This document shows positions 16,387-26,268 of a stretch of 64,000 nucleotides of DNA, piece by piece. Numbering within the stretch: position 1 is the stretch's first letter; each line of letters opens with the position of its first letter. Source of the DNA: Longimycelium tulufanense (GTDB lineage Bacteria; Actinomycetota; Actinomycetes; Mycobacteriales; Pseudonocardiaceae); NCBI RefSeq assembly GCF_014645795.1, contig NZ_BMMK01000009.1:1-64000 (forward strand). The letters run 5' to 3'. Under the pieces are notes generated by a model, which saw only the letters and a program-made list of their open reading frames with translations, did no database searches and was not told the origin of the DNA. The position numbers and the translations under genes are program-made.

Positions 16387-18210
16387 CTAGCTGATCTTCA
16401 GGGTGCGCACGACCGTGTCGCACGCGGCGGCAACGCGTCCCTGGCCCGCCGGGGTGTACTGGCAGCCGACGGAAACCTGCGCGTCGCCCTGGAACAGCAC
16501 GTACCAGTCCACTGTGGTCCCCTCGCGCTGCTGCCGGTAGTAGACGACGTCGCGGCCGGCGAAGCTGGCCTTCTCCTGGAACCCCGTGAAGCCGGGCCCG
16601 GCCTGCTGGTACTTGCCGCGCAGCTCGTCGAGGGCACGCCTGCGGTCGGCGTCGCTGTCGTATGTGAGCTTGAACTCCTGCACCGCGATCACGTCGGTGT
16701 CCGCGGCGGCGTCGTGCGGCTTCACCAACACCTTCCGGAGGTTGGCGTCGCCGCCGTTCTGCTCCCAGTCGCCGGGATAGGTGAAGGAGTAGTCGTACTG
16801 CTTGATCTCCTTGGTGGCCGCGTTCGCGCGCGGCTCCTCGCCACCGGACCTGAACGCGATCGCGATCGCCCCGCCGACGAGTGCCAATGCCAGCACCACC
16901 CCACCGAAGACGAAGGGCGCGCGTGACTTCTTCTGCCGCGCCGGAGGCGGAAGCGTCGGGCTCGGCATGCCCATCCCGGACGGCGGAACCGGTGGCGGCG
17001 TGGCCGGAATCCCGGTCGACGGGGTGAAGGCCGGCGGGCGTGGAGCGGGTGGGCCCGGCTGGACGGGTGGGGGTGGGGCGATCGCGGCGGTACGGTCCGG
17101 ATCTCTGGTCACCGCGCGCAGCGCGCCGCGTGCCACCACCGTCTCCGGCTGGTCCAGCGTGATCGGAACGAGCCCGGTGCGCTCGTGCACCAGCCGGGAC
17201 ACCAGTGGGATCCGGCTCGATCCGCCGACCAGGAAGACCCCGGCGAGTTGCGGTGGGCTCAGGCCGGCCTCGCGCACCGTGGCGACGACCAGGTCCACGG
17301 CGCGCCCCAGCGGGCCCGCGACCAGTCCCTCCAGGTCGACGCGGGTGACGTGGGCGTCCGGGAACGGTGGTGGCAGCGGGACATCGGTGTAGGTGTGCCG
17401 GGACAGCGTCTCCTTGGCGCCCCGCACGTCCTGCCGCAGCACCCGGCGGCGTCGCCGGTCCGCCAGTTCCCGGCCCTCGACGAGCCGCTGCCACGCCTCG
17501 GGTTCGGTGCCGGCCACCAGGGCACCGACGTGCTCCAGCAACGCCTGGTCCACGTCGGCCCCGCCGAAGGTGGGGTCGCCCCTGGTGGCCAAGACCTCGA
17601 AGCCGCCGACCCGTCCGGGGTGGTGCGGGGCGGGACTGCGTTGCCGCCGCACCACGCTGGCGTCGACGGTGCCGCCACCCAGGTCCAGCACGGCCAGCGC
17701 GGCACCGTCGGCCATCCCGTGCCCGGCGGAGTGGAACACCGCGGCCGCAACGGGTTCGGGCACCAGGGCGACCTCGGCGGCCAGGCCGGCGGCCGCCTGG
17801 CGCAGGATCTTGGTGCGCACCGCGCCCCAGTCGGCCGGGTGGGTCAGCACCAGCAGATCGACCGGGGCACCCGCCGCCACGCGTCGCGCCTCGCCGACGG
17901 CGCGGGAGAGCACGGCGCGGATGGCGTCCAGCACCGGCAGCACGGTGGTAGCCAGCAGCAGGTCGCCCTCGTCGACGCGGCGCTTGGGGTGCGGCTCGTA
18001 GCGGGACGGGTCGACCGCGGCCTGCCGCTCGGCCTCGTGCCCGACGAACAGCGTGCCGTCCGGCGCGGCGTACACCGCGGACGGCACGAGCGGTTGCCCG
18101 TCGACCACGACCACCTGCGGCTCCGGGCCGAGCGCGCCCGAACCGTCCGGCATGGACAGTGCGGTGCACGTGCTCGAGGTACCGAAGTCGATCGCGACGT
18201 GCAGTGTCAC
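16387..18210 (-). CDS. Hsp70-like T7SS-associated membrane protein, Rv3446c family
   Basis: 607 residues in three parts. Residues 1-360 form an actin/Hsp70-type ATPase domain: VAIDFGTSSTCTAL (phosphate 1), AVLDLGGGTVDASVV (phosphate 2) and GVFLVGGSSRIPLV (adenosine site). There is no DnaK substrate-binding domain. A Pro-rich linker (about 378-428) leads to one membrane helix (FVFGGVVLALALVGGAIAIAF, about 433-453). Residues about 465-607 match the C-terminal domain of the Rv3446c-type T7SS-associated family (IKQYDYSFTYPGDWEQ, QVSVGCQYTP), predicted outside the membrane. Rv3446c has the same position in M. tuberculosis ESX-4. ATP-driven control of substrate handling is inference. The start is ATG 18210; it follows eccC by 63 bases. 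Confidence 0.85.
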   Translation of the reverse strand: MTLHVAIDFGTSSTCTALSMPDGSGALGPEPQVVVVDGQPLVPSAVYAAPDGTLFVGHEAERQAAVDPSRYEPHPKRRVDEGDLLLATTVLPVLDAIRAVLSRAVGEARRVAAGAPVDLLVLTHPADWGAVRTKILRQAAAGLAAEVALVPEPVAAAVFHSAGHGMADGAALAVLDLGGGTVDASVVRRQRSPAPHHPGRVGGFEVLATRGDPTFGGADVDQALLEHVGALVAGTEPEAWQRLVEGRELADRRRRRVLRQDVRGAKETLSRHTYTDVPLPPPFPDAHVTRVDLEGLVAGPLGRAVDLVVATVREAGLSPPQLAGVFLVGGSSRIPLVSRLVHERTGLVPITLDQPETVVARGALRAVTRDPDRTAAIAPPPPVQPGPPAPRPPAFTPSTGIPATPPPVPPSGMGMPSPTLPPPARQKKSRAPFVFGGVVLALALVGGAIAIAFRSGGEEPRANAATKEIKQYDYSFTYPGDWEQNGGDANLRKVLVKPHDAAADTDVIAVQEFKLTYDSDADRRRALDELRGKYQQAGPGFTGFQEKASFAGRDVVYYRQQREGTTVDWYVLFQGDAQVSVGCQYTPAGQGRVAAACDTVVRTLKIS

Positions 18211-18273
18211 CGCTCATCCCTCCGCGCCGCGGGTGGGCAGGACGCGACCGGCGTCCCGCCCACCCGGCGCCAC

Positions 18274-21200
18274 CTATTCGGGTTGGATCCAGGCGACCTG
18301 GACGAGTTGCTGGCCGGTCTTGCGGCTGACGAGCGTGCCACGGCCCGGCGGCATCGGCGAGGGCTTGACGTTGCCCACGAGCACGCCGTCGTCCTTGTTG
18401 CCGCTCATGACGATGCCGGGTGCGGCCTGTTCCTTGAGCTTGGCGATGATCGGGTCGCTGAACACCGCGCGGCTGGCACCACCGGAGTTGCGCATGACCA
18501 CCACGTGCAGACCGATGTCGCGGGCCTGCGGGAGGAACTCCGAGAGCACCGCCAGGGGGTTGTTGGTCGACGACGGCGCAGCCAGGTCGTAGTCGTCGAC
18601 CAACAGGAACAACTCCGGACCGGACCACCAGGAACGGTTCTTCAGTTGTTCCTGGGTGACGTCCGGGCCCGGCAGCCGCTTGGACATCGCGGTGCGGACG
18701 TCGCCGATGATGCCCTGCAGCTGCTGGGAGGAGGCGGCGTAGGCCAGCAGGTGCTCGCTGTCGATGAAACCGAGCATGCTGCGCCGGTAGTCCACCAGGA
18801 TGATCCGCGCCTGCTGCGGGGTGTACCGGTTGACGATGCCGCGGGCGATGGCGCGCAGCACACCGGTCTTGCCGGCCTCGGTCTCGGCGAAGCCCATGAA
18901 GTGCGGCTCGGCGGCGAAATCCAGGTACACCGGCGCCAGCTGGTCCTCGTTGACACCGATCGGGATGAGGTGGGGCGCCGGCTGCTGCTGCGGGCTGGGC
19001 ATCTGCTCGTATGGCAGCACCGCTGGCAGCAGCCGCACCGGGGGTGCGCCCGGCCCACGCCACGCGGCGGCAACCCTCTGCACGCTTTCGGCGATGCCCT
19101 CACCGACCCGGTCGATGAGCATCACCCGCCGGTCAGCCTCGTTCTGCAGCTCGTTGACCCGGGCACTGTCAATACGCGGCAACGCCGTCAGGAAGTGCAG
19201 CTTTTCCCGCGACAGGCCGCGACCGGGGCGGTTCTGCGGCACGTTGACCGCCACCCGACGGTCCACATCGGACTCGGTGTGGTCACCCAGCCGCAGCTCG
19301 AATCGGGTGCCGAGCATGTCCTTGAGGGCGGGGCGAATCTCGGCCCACCGGTTGGCCGAGATCACCACGTGCACCCCGTAGGACAGACCGGAGGTGGCCA
19401 GCGTGACGACCTGCTGCTCCAGCATGTCGAACTCCTGCTTGAACGCCAGCCATCCGTCGATCACCAGGAACACGTCGCCGAACGGGTCATCGGTGATCTC
19501 GCCACGGCGCCTGCGGTGCCGGAAGGCGTTCATCGAGTCGATCCCGAGCTGGCGGAACCGCTGTTCGCGTTCGCCCATCAGCGCGTTGAGCTCGGCGATG
19601 GTGCGCCGCACCAGGTCCGGGTCGAGCTTGCCGGCCACCGCGCCGACGTGCGGCAGGTCCGCGACCGTGGCCAGTGACCCACCACCGAAGTCCAGGCAGT
19701 AGAACTGCGCTTCCTGCGGAGTGTGGGTCAGTGCCATCGACATGATCATTGTCCGCAACAGCATCGACTTGCCCGACTGCGGACCACCCACCACCGCCAT
19801 GTGGCCGGCGCCACCGGACACGTCGGCCCAGAGCACGTCGCGTTTCTGCTCGTAGGGCTTGTCCACCACCCCGACCGGCACGATCAGCTGGCCGTTGTGC
19901 GGGTAGTCCGGCGGGCACAGGCCACGCTCGGTCTGCGCCAGCGGGGGCAGCAGCAGGTCGAGGGTGTCGGGCAGGTCCAGCGGCGGCAGCCACACCTGGT
20001 GGGCCCGCGGCCCCTGCCCGATCGTGCGGCGCACCACGAGGTCGAGCTCGGTCTGCTCGGTACCGCTCTCCTTCTTCGCCGGCTTCTTCTCCTCGACCTT
20101 CGGCCGCTCCGGCTCCTTGGGAATCGGCACGAACTCGGGCACGAACGGCCGCGGCCGCCGGTCGCCGCGCACCGGAGCACCGGTCTGCACCGGCTGCAGG
20201 CCCGGCGGCCGGTACGGCCCGGACACGTAGCACGCCTTGAACTGGGTCATCGGCTCACCCTGGATCTTCAGGTAGCCCGAGCCCGGAATCGGCGGCAGGT
20301 CGTAGGCATCCGGCACACCCAGCACCGCGCGCGACTCGGCGGGTGAGAACGTCTTCAGGCCGATCCGGTAGGACAGGTGGGTGTCCAGGCCGCGCAGCTT
20401 GCCCTCTTCGAGCCGCTGCGAGGCCAGCAGCAGGTGGATCTGCAGCGACCGGCCCAACCGTCCGATCGCGACGAACAGGTCGATGAAGTCCGGCTTGGCC
20501 GACAGCAGCTCGGAGAACTCGTCGATGACGATGAACAACGCCGGCATCGGCGGCAGGTCGGCGCCGTTCTCCCGGGCCTTCTCGTAGTCCCAGACGTTCT
20601 TGAACTTGCCCTTGGCCAGTTCCTCCTGGCGGCGGTTCATCTCGCCGGCCAACGCGTCCTGCATCCGGTCGACCAGGGTGAGGTCCTCGCCGAGGTTGGT
20701 GATGACCGCGGACACGTGCGGCGCGCCCTCCAGGCCGAGGAACGTCGCACCACCCTTGAAGTCCACCAGCACGAAGTTGAGGTGGGACGAGGAGTGCGTG
20801 GCCATCATGGCCAGTACCAGGGTGCGCAGGAACTCCGACTTGCCGGAACCGGTCGCGCCGATGCACAGGCCGTGCGGGCCCATGCCGCCGACCGCCGCCT
20901 CCTTGATGTCCAGCTCGACCGGCTGGCCGTACTCGCCGACGCCGAAGGCGACCTTGTACTTGTCGCTGATCGGCTTGGGGCGCCACGCCTGCGCGATGTC
21001 GAAGGTCATCGGGTCGCCCAGGCCGAGCAGCTCGAACAGGCCGACGTTGGAGTTGAGCAGCGGCTGCTCGTCGCTGACGTCGCCCTGGCTGCTCACCATC
21101 CGGTACGGCGACAGCTTGCGCGCCAGCGCCTCCACCTCGGCCAGGCTGAGCGAGTCGGGCCGGCCGAACCACTCCACGCCGGCCGCGGTGCGCGCGCCCA

Positions 21201-22299
21201 GCCGGTCCGGTTCGACCACGATGCGCAGGCCGCGCCGGGCGGCCAGGTTGCCCAGGGACTCGGACAGGTCGAGCAGGGTGACGCCGACCAGGCCCTCCTC
21301 CAGGATGAGGCGTTCCTCACGGGTCACGTCGCCGTCGTCGATCACGACCACGACGTGCGCCTGGTCGGAGGAGGCCGGGGCGTTGCGGCTGAACCGCTGC
21401 CGGTCCCGCAGCTCCTCGTCGAGCGCGGCTTCCACCTCGGCCAGCGAGCCGAACATCATCCGCACCTGGCCGAGGGCGTCGACGTGCCGCGGGTGCTGCA
21501 CGTGCGGCAGCCACTTGGCCCACTCCCACTCGCGGCGGGCGGGACCCTGGCTGACGATGCAGATCAGCACGTCATCGGGGGTGTGGAAGGTGGCGAGCTC
21601 GGCGAGCATGGCGCGAGCCAGCGGGCGGGTCCGCTCCTTGTCGCCGAGCAGCGAGACCGCGGCGAAGCCGCGCAGCGAGATGGCGACCGGCAGGTTCGGC
21701 ACGATCGAGTGCGCGCGGACGAAGCGGCGCAGCGCCAGCGTGGCGATCGGCTCCAGCTCGTCGACCGGGCCGGTCTGCGGCGGCACCAGCCGGGTGGCCA
21801 GCCGCTGCGAGCCGCGCCCCACCCGCAGGTGGCAGAAGTCCGAGTCGCCGGTGCGGCGCTCCCACATCCGGCGCCCGCCCGCCAGCGACCAGAACATCTG
21901 CTGGTCGGGGTGGGTCCACTCGCGCTCGGTGCGCTGCTCCTCGGCAGCCTCCCGGGCACGTTCCCGCATCTGGCCGAGGTACCGCAGGTAGTCCTTGCGG
22001 TCCTCGTTCATCTCGGCCTTCTTCTGGCCCCCGCCACGGCCCATGCCGCCGGCCATCATGCCGATGGTCGAGATCAGGAACATGCCCCCGAACATGAGGG
22101 ACATCGGGTTCCTGCCCGCCATGAACATGAAGACCATCATTCCGATGGACGCCACGATCATCACGACCGGCAACAGCTTCATCACGATGTTGCCGGGGAT
22201 GACGCGGGGCACCTCGGGCGGTGGCTCCAGGTGGACCTCGCCGCCCGGGGGACGCGGGGCGGCCAGGCGCGGCGACCGCTTGAACTGCAGCGTGCTCAC
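18274..22299 (-). CDS. eccC: type VII secretion ATPase EccC
   Basis: Motor of the ESX complex, 1341 residues, a single-chain EccCa-EccCb fusion. Two membrane helices (about 38-60 and 66-86) precede a DUF-type stalk and three FtsK/SpoIIIE ATPase domains. P-loops: GATGSGKS (481-488), GGPQSGKS (838-845) and AETEAGKT (1138-1145). Walker B is intact in domain 1 (FIVIDEFSEL, about 589-598) but altered in domains 2 (FLVIDGW) and 3 (LLVDDYD), matching the known pattern in which domain 1 does the main work and the others bind substrate signals. GTG start 22299. Divergent from eccD by 319 bases. Confidence 0.97.
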   Translation of the reverse strand: MSTLQFKRSPRLAAPRPPGGEVHLEPPPEVPRVIPGNIVMKLLPVVMIVASIGMMVFMFMAGRNPMSLMFGGMFLISTIGMMAGGMGRGGGQKKAEMNEDRKDYLRYLGQMRERAREAAEEQRTEREWTHPDQQMFWSLAGGRRMWERRTGDSDFCHLRVGRGSQRLATRLVPPQTGPVDELEPIATLALRRFVRAHSIVPNLPVAISLRGFAAVSLLGDKERTRPLARAMLAELATFHTPDDVLICIVSQGPARREWEWAKWLPHVQHPRHVDALGQVRMMFGSLAEVEAALDEELRDRQRFSRNAPASSDQAHVVVVIDDGDVTREERLILEEGLVGVTLLDLSESLGNLAARRGLRIVVEPDRLGARTAAGVEWFGRPDSLSLAEVEALARKLSPYRMVSSQGDVSDEQPLLNSNVGLFELLGLGDPMTFDIAQAWRPKPISDKYKVAFGVGEYGQPVELDIKEAAVGGMGPHGLCIGATGSGKSEFLRTLVLAMMATHSSSHLNFVLVDFKGGATFLGLEGAPHVSAVITNLGEDLTLVDRMQDALAGEMNRRQEELAKGKFKNVWDYEKARENGADLPPMPALFIVIDEFSELLSAKPDFIDLFVAIGRLGRSLQIHLLLASQRLEEGKLRGLDTHLSYRIGLKTFSPAESRAVLGVPDAYDLPPIPGSGYLKIQGEPMTQFKACYVSGPYRPPGLQPVQTGAPVRGDRRPRPFVPEFVPIPKEPERPKVEEKKPAKKESGTEQTELDLVVRRTIGQGPRAHQVWLPPLDLPDTLDLLLPPLAQTERGLCPPDYPHNGQLIVPVGVVDKPYEQKRDVLWADVSGGAGHMAVVGGPQSGKSMLLRTMIMSMALTHTPQEAQFYCLDFGGGSLATVADLPHVGAVAGKLDPDLVRRTIAELNALMGEREQRFRQLGIDSMNAFRHRRRRGEITDDPFGDVFLVIDGWLAFKQEFDMLEQQVVTLATSGLSYGVHVVISANRWAEIRPALKDMLGTRFELRLGDHTESDVDRRVAVNVPQNRPGRGLSREKLHFLTALPRIDSARVNELQNEADRRVMLIDRVGEGIAESVQRVAAAWRGPGAPPVRLLPAVLPYEQMPSPQQQPAPHLIPIGVNEDQLAPVYLDFAAEPHFMGFAETEAGKTGVLRAIARGIVNRYTPQQARIILVDYRRSMLGFIDSEHLLAYAASSQQLQGIIGDVRTAMSKRLPGPDVTQEQLKNRSWWSGPELFLLVDDYDLAAPSSTNNPLAVLSEFLPQARDIGLHVVVMRNSGGASRAVFSDPIIAKLKEQAAPGIVMSGNKDDGVLVGNVKPSPMPPGRGTLVSRKTGQQLVQVAWIQPE

Positions 22300-22618
22300 C
22301 GGGCGGGCACCTCATTCAAGGCTGTATCCGGCGGCGGGCGTTCCGCCGCGTCGGCAACGGGTGGTCGTGCGGATCCGAGCGACGACCGCGCAGGTCCGCG
22401 CGGGGGGTGCGGGTGGGTTGGCACGAGTTCGCAGAACCCGCCGTCCGGCCGCACTCGGTGCGGCCATACTAGGGGCGCTCGTCGACCGGTTGGGTCGGTT
22501 CCGGGACTTCCGGCGGATCGCCGGCACCGGGCGTCGCGGTTCGCACCGGCGGCGAGACGGGTGGCCCGGCCACCCGACCCACGACGGAGAAGCAGGACGA
22601 CAAGAGCGAGGGGCGCTG
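22300..22618. other. divergent eccC/eccD intergenic region
   Basis: 319 bases between the two divergent starts, GC-rich with no convincing small gene. It must contain promoters for both the eccC-side and eccD-mycP units. I could not fix -35/-10 boxes with confidence. The frame entering eccD from upstream has poor coding quality before 22619. Confidence 0.5.
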
Positions 22619-24016
22619 GTGGCGAACGGGACGACGGTGTTCAGCCGGGTGACGGTGGTGGCGCCGACCACTCGCATCGACGTCGCGCTGCCGGCCGACG
22701 TCGCGGTGGCCGACCTGCTGCCGATGCTGTTGCAGATGGCGGACCAGAAGAGCCCGGACGGCGGGAGCCGGCACGGCGGCTGGTGCCTGGCCAAGCTGGG
22801 TGAGGCACCGCTGGACCCGAGCCGCACGCTGGCCTCGCTGGGCGTGGTCGACGGCGACCTGCTGCAGCTCCGGCGCCGCGTGGACAACCCTCCCCCGCCG
22901 CTCTACGACGACGTGGTCGACGCCATCGCCGACTCGGTGCCGGGCAGCTACCGGCCGTGGACCAAGGAGACGGCGCGGCGCACCGGGCACGTGGCGGGCG
23001 GGCTGGCGCTGGGCGGTGCCGCCCTCGCCCTGTTCCGCGCCGGCCCGGCGTACCCGCTGACCACCGGCATCCTGGCCGCGGTGGCGGCGATCCTCGCGGT
23101 GGTGATGGGCGCGGTCGTGGCGCGCGCCTACCTGGCCGGGACGACCGGGGTCGTGGTGGCCGCGGCCGGTGGCCTGCCGATGGCGTTCGTGGCCGGTGTG
23201 TTCCTGGTCCCGGACGCCGGCGAGTGGGGGCTGGGTAGGCCGAACCTGTTGCTGGGCAGTGTCTTGGTGCTGGTGGTCGCCGCCGCGGCGATCATGGTGC
23301 TCGGCAGCGGTGTGACGACGTTCATCGCCGCCGCGACGGCGGCCACGCTGGGTGCGGTGGCGTTCGCGGTGGCGACACTGGTCGACGTTCCGGCGCCGGC
23401 CGTCGCCGCCGGGGCGGCCGCGGTCGCGTTGGCCGGCCTGTCGTGGCTGCCGCGGATCACGATCCAGCTCGCGCGGCTGCCGCTGCCGCAGGTGCCGGGG
23501 AGCGCCGAGGACCTGAGGGAGGACGGCGGCTTCCCGGAGTACACCGTGATCGAGCGGCGCGCGGGGCTCGCCCACGAGTACATGACCGGCATGATCATCG
23601 GCTGTGGCGCCGTTGCCGCGATCGCCGCGATGATCACCGCCGGTGAGGGCGTGTACGGCGGGATCATGGCGCTGGTGGTCGCGGCGGTGATGTTGCTGCG
23701 TGCCCGCAGCTACGCCAACGGCAGCCAGGCGGTGGCGCTGCTGGTGACCGGGATCGTGGCCGCGGGTGGCGTGTTGCTCGGCTGGATCTTCACCGCGAGC
23801 CCGTTCAACCTGCTGCTATGGGTGTTCGGCGCGCTGTTGCTGCTCGGCGTGCTGGGCGTGGTGCTCGGGGTGGTGTTCCCGGAGCGGAAGTTCTCGCCGG
23901 TGCTGCGTCGCACCGTGGACGTGACCGAGGCGTTGCTGATCGCGTCCGTGCTGCCACTCGCGTTGGCGGTGATGGACCTCTACAGCACGATCCGCCACCT
24001 GAACATCAACCTGTAA
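22619..24016 (+). CDS. eccD: type VII secretion integral membrane protein EccD
   Basis: 465 residues. The N-terminal about 90 residues form a ubiquitin-like cytosolic domain (RVTVVAPTTRIDVALPADVA, SLGVVDGDLLQLRRR). From about residue 125 on, about eleven hydrophobic helices follow, with a cytosolic loop around LPQVPGSAEDLRED. EccD builds the transmembrane vestibule of the ESX complex. The start is GTG 22619, preceded by GAGGGG five bases away; the longer upstream frame is not coding-like. mycP begins 11 bases after its stop, so the two form an operon as in ESX-4 (Rv3448-Rv3449). Confidence 0.93.
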   Translation: MANGTTVFSRVTVVAPTTRIDVALPADVAVADLLPMLLQMADQKSPDGGSRHGGWCLAKLGEAPLDPSRTLASLGVVDGDLLQLRRRVDNPPPPLYDDVVDAIADSVPGSYRPWTKETARRTGHVAGGLALGGAALALFRAGPAYPLTTGILAAVAAILAVVMGAVVARAYLAGTTGVVVAAAGGLPMAFVAGVFLVPDAGEWGLGRPNLLLGSVLVLVVAAAAIMVLGSGVTTFIAAATAATLGAVAFAVATLVDVPAPAVAAGAAAVALAGLSWLPRITIQLARLPLPQVPGSAEDLREDGGFPEYTVIERRAGLAHEYMTGMIIGCGAVAAIAAMITAGEGVYGGIMALVVAAVMLLRARSYANGSQAVALLVTGIVAAGGVLLGWIFTASPFNLLLWVFGALLLLGVLGVVLGVVFPERKFSPVLRRTVDVTEALLIASVLPLALAVMDLYSTIRHLNINL

Positions 24017-24027
24017 AGGGATCTTCG

Positions 24028-25515
24028 ATGCGCAGCGCCCGGTCCCACCGTGCGGTGGCCGCAGTGACCGCGGCCGGCCTGCTCGCCCTGGCGGGCCCGG
24101 TCTGGCCGGCCGCGGCGGAACCGCCCACCGCCTCGAACCCGGCCGGGCCGGAGTCCGGCTCGGGTGGGAAGCCGCAGCCGCAGGGGCGGCCGCCCGAGGG
24201 TGACCCGCTGCGGGGAATCCCGCCGTTGCAGCCGAAGGCCGGCCCGCCGGCGAACGAGAAGCCGAAGCCGGACCTGAAGTACACGAAGAAGAAGAACTGC
24301 GTGCAGACCCTGGATGCCAGCGCCCGCAAGGTGGAGCGCAAGCCCTGGGGACAGATCGCGCTGAACTTCGAGGACGCGTGGAGGTTCACCAAGGGTGCGG
24401 GTGTCCGGGTCGCGGTGATCGACACCGGGGTGAACCGGCACCCGCGGCTGGGCAACCGGGTCGAGGCCGGCGGTGACTACGTGGTCGAGAAGGAGGACGG
24501 CCTCACCGACTGCGAGGGCCACGGCACGGCGGTGGCCGGCATCATCGCCGCCGACGACAAGGACCCCAGCGTGGGCTTCGCGGGCGTTGCGCCGGAGGCG
24601 ACGATCGTCACCTACCGGCAGGCCGACCCCTCCTACGAGGGCGAGGAGAACGGCGCCAAGCGCAACGCCGGCAACGTGGAGACCATGGCCCGGGCGATCG
24701 TGCACGCGGTGGACTCGGCCAAGGTGAAGGTCATCAACATCTCCGAGTCGGCGTGCGAGCCGCCGGGCCCCGGTGCCTACTACCCGCGGCTGCACGCCGC
24801 GGTGCGGTACGCGATCGAGCATGACGTCGTCGTGGTGGCGGCCGCCGGGAACACCAACGAGAACAAGGGGTGTAAGCAGAACGAGCCTTACGGCCAGATC
24901 AACAGCCTGCCGAGCCCCGCGTGGTTCGACGACGAGGTGTTGACCGTGGGTGCGGTGCAGGAGGACGGCTCGGCGGCGAACTTCAGCGTCGCCGGGCCGT
25001 GGGTGGACGTGGCCGGCCCGGGCACCGAGATCACCACCCTGGACCCGGCACGGAACGGAACCGGGCTGGCGAACAAGCTCGCCAACGAGCGGAACGAGCT
25101 CACCTCGATCCAGGGAACGAGCTTCGCCGCGCCGTACGTGGCCGGCGTGGTGGCTCTGGTGCGGGCGCGGTACCCGCACCTGAACGCGAAGCAGGTCATC
25201 CATCGGATCGAGAAGACCTCGCAGCATCCCGCCGGGCAGGGCGGGTGGAATCCGATGATCGGTTGGGGCATGGTCGATCCGGTCGCGGCCGTGACCGCGG
25301 TGCTGCCGGAGGAGCAGGGCGTCGCCGCTCCGCCGGTGGGCAAGGCGCGGTTGGAGCTTCCGCCGTACCAGGAGAAGAACTGGACGCCGATGATCGTGGC
25401 GCTCGGCGGTGCCGGTGGTGGGGTGGCGTTGCTGGGCATCACCCTCTTCGTCGTGAACACCATGGCGCGCGTCCGCGCCCGGCAGCAGCCCCCGACCCCG
25501 CCGGCCCGATCCTGA
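24028..25515 (+). CDS. mycP: mycosin, type VII secretion serine protease MycP
   Basis: 495-residue subtilisin-like (S8) protease that stabilises the ESX complex on the outer face of the membrane. A signal peptide ends near WPAAAEPP. A long Pro/Lys-rich linker (32-85) precedes the catalytic domain: Asp132 in VIDTGV, His165 in GHGTAVAG, Asn275 in AAAGNT and Ser365 in QGTSFAAPYVAG. A C-terminal membrane anchor (about 453-475, MIVALGGAGGGVALLGITLF) and a short basic tail follow, the usual mycosin layout. Start ATG 24028 after AAAGGG. All catalytic residues are present. Confidence 0.95.
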   Translation: MRSARSHRAVAAVTAAGLLALAGPVWPAAAEPPTASNPAGPESGSGGKPQPQGRPPEGDPLRGIPPLQPKAGPPANEKPKPDLKYTKKKNCVQTLDASARKVERKPWGQIALNFEDAWRFTKGAGVRVAVIDTGVNRHPRLGNRVEAGGDYVVEKEDGLTDCEGHGTAVAGIIAADDKDPSVGFAGVAPEATIVTYRQADPSYEGEENGAKRNAGNVETMARAIVHAVDSAKVKVINISESACEPPGPGAYYPRLHAAVRYAIEHDVVVVAAAGNTNENKGCKQNEPYGQINSLPSPAWFDDEVLTVGAVQEDGSAANFSVAGPWVDVAGPGTEITTLDPARNGTGLANKLANERNELTSIQGTSFAAPYVAGVVALVRARYPHLNAKQVIHRIEKTSQHPAGQGGWNPMIGWGMVDPVAAVTAVLPEEQGVAAPPVGKARLELPPYQEKNWTPMIVALGGAGGGVALLGITLFVVNTMARVRARQQPPTPPARS

Positions 25516-25566
25516 TCGGGTTTCTGGTCGCCGGACGCGGGTGTTCGTTCCAACGAGGGTGGGTAG

Positions 25567-26103
25567 ATGACCCGATACGCGTTGCTTCTCCGGGGGATCA
25601 ATGTCGGGGGCAGGACCAAGGTCCCCATGGCCGAACTGCGGCAGCTGTTGTCCGGGCTCGGGTATGCCGGTGTCGCCACCCTGCTGCAGAGCGGCAACGC
25701 CGTGGTCGAATGCGATCATGGCCCCGGGGAGCTGGTGGCCGAGGTCGAGCGGGCGATCGGCGACCGGTTCGGGATGGCGGTACCCTGCCTGGTCCGGACC
25801 GAGGAGCAGCTTCGCGGGGTGATCGAAGGAAACCCGCTGGCCACGGTGCACGACGACGGCGCGAAGCTGCTGGCGTTGTTCCTGTCGGAGGCACCCGATC
25901 CCGAACTGCTGAGGCATAACGACCCCACCCGGCTCGATGCGAACCACATCCGGGTCGGGGAACGGGTGATCTACCAGTGGTGCCCGGACGGTGCTCGGAA
26001 CGCGCCTGACGTGCGGAGGTTCGTGGAGCAGAACCTGAAGGTCTCGGTCACGGCGCGGAACTGGAACACCGTGTGCAGGCTGCGGGAGATGCTTGCCGGG
26101 TGA
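25567..26103 (+). CDS. DUF1697 family protein
   Basis: 178-residue cytosolic protein. The family opening MTRYALLLRGINVGGRTKVPMAELRQLL and GVATLLQSGNAVV are clear, as is the C-terminal SVTARNWNTVCRLREM. The biochemical role of DUF1697 is not established. The start ATG 25567 follows GAGGGTGGGTAG. It sits 51 bases behind mycP on the same strand and may be read through with it, but DUF1697 is not a known T7SS component; it probably arrived as an independent gene. Confidence 0.88.
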   Translation: MTRYALLLRGINVGGRTKVPMAELRQLLSGLGYAGVATLLQSGNAVVECDHGPGELVAEVERAIGDRFGMAVPCLVRTEEQLRGVIEGNPLATVHDDGAKLLALFLSEAPDPELLRHNDPTRLDANHIRVGERVIYQWCPDGARNAPDVRRFVEQNLKVSVTARNWNTVCRLREMLAG

Positions 26104-26135
26104 CACCCGGACCTTCCGGAGGAAGGGCCGGGCTC

Positions 26136-26166
26136 GGGGAAACCCGTCCGGCAGCCGGATTTCCCC
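26136..26166. terminator. terminator between converging DUF1697 and S53 genes
   Basis: Nested stem: GGGGAAA (26136-26142) pairs with TTTCCCC (26160-26166), and inside it TCCGG/CCGGA pairs around CAG, with four bulged bases on one side. A shorter CCTTCC/GGAAGG hairpin lies at 26112-26126. Confidence 0.65.
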
Positions 26167-26268
26167 TTGGCTGATGGTGAGAATCCAGTACCGGGATCAG
26201 GCCGAGGGCGGCTGGCCTGGCGCGGTTCGTGGGGCAGTGGAGACTCTTGAACCGCCCTGTTCGGACAC

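Noticed and set aside
16076-19063. A 995-codon minus-strand frame over the Hsp70-like gene and the end of eccC
   Set aside because: It is an off-frame shadow rich in Arg, Gly, Ala and Pro; the true frames carry clear motifs.
17185-19677. A long plus-strand frame opposite the Hsp70-like gene and eccC
   Set aside because: It is antisense to two well-supported genes and has no recognisable domain.
20377-22803. A long plus-strand frame opposite eccC extending into eccD
   Set aside because: The composition is typical of a complement frame and it conflicts with eccD in another frame.
23980-26106. A 708-codon minus-strand frame opposite mycP and the DUF1697 gene
   Set aside because: Both opposing genes have intact family motifs; the antisense product is His/Arg/Val-rich without a domain.
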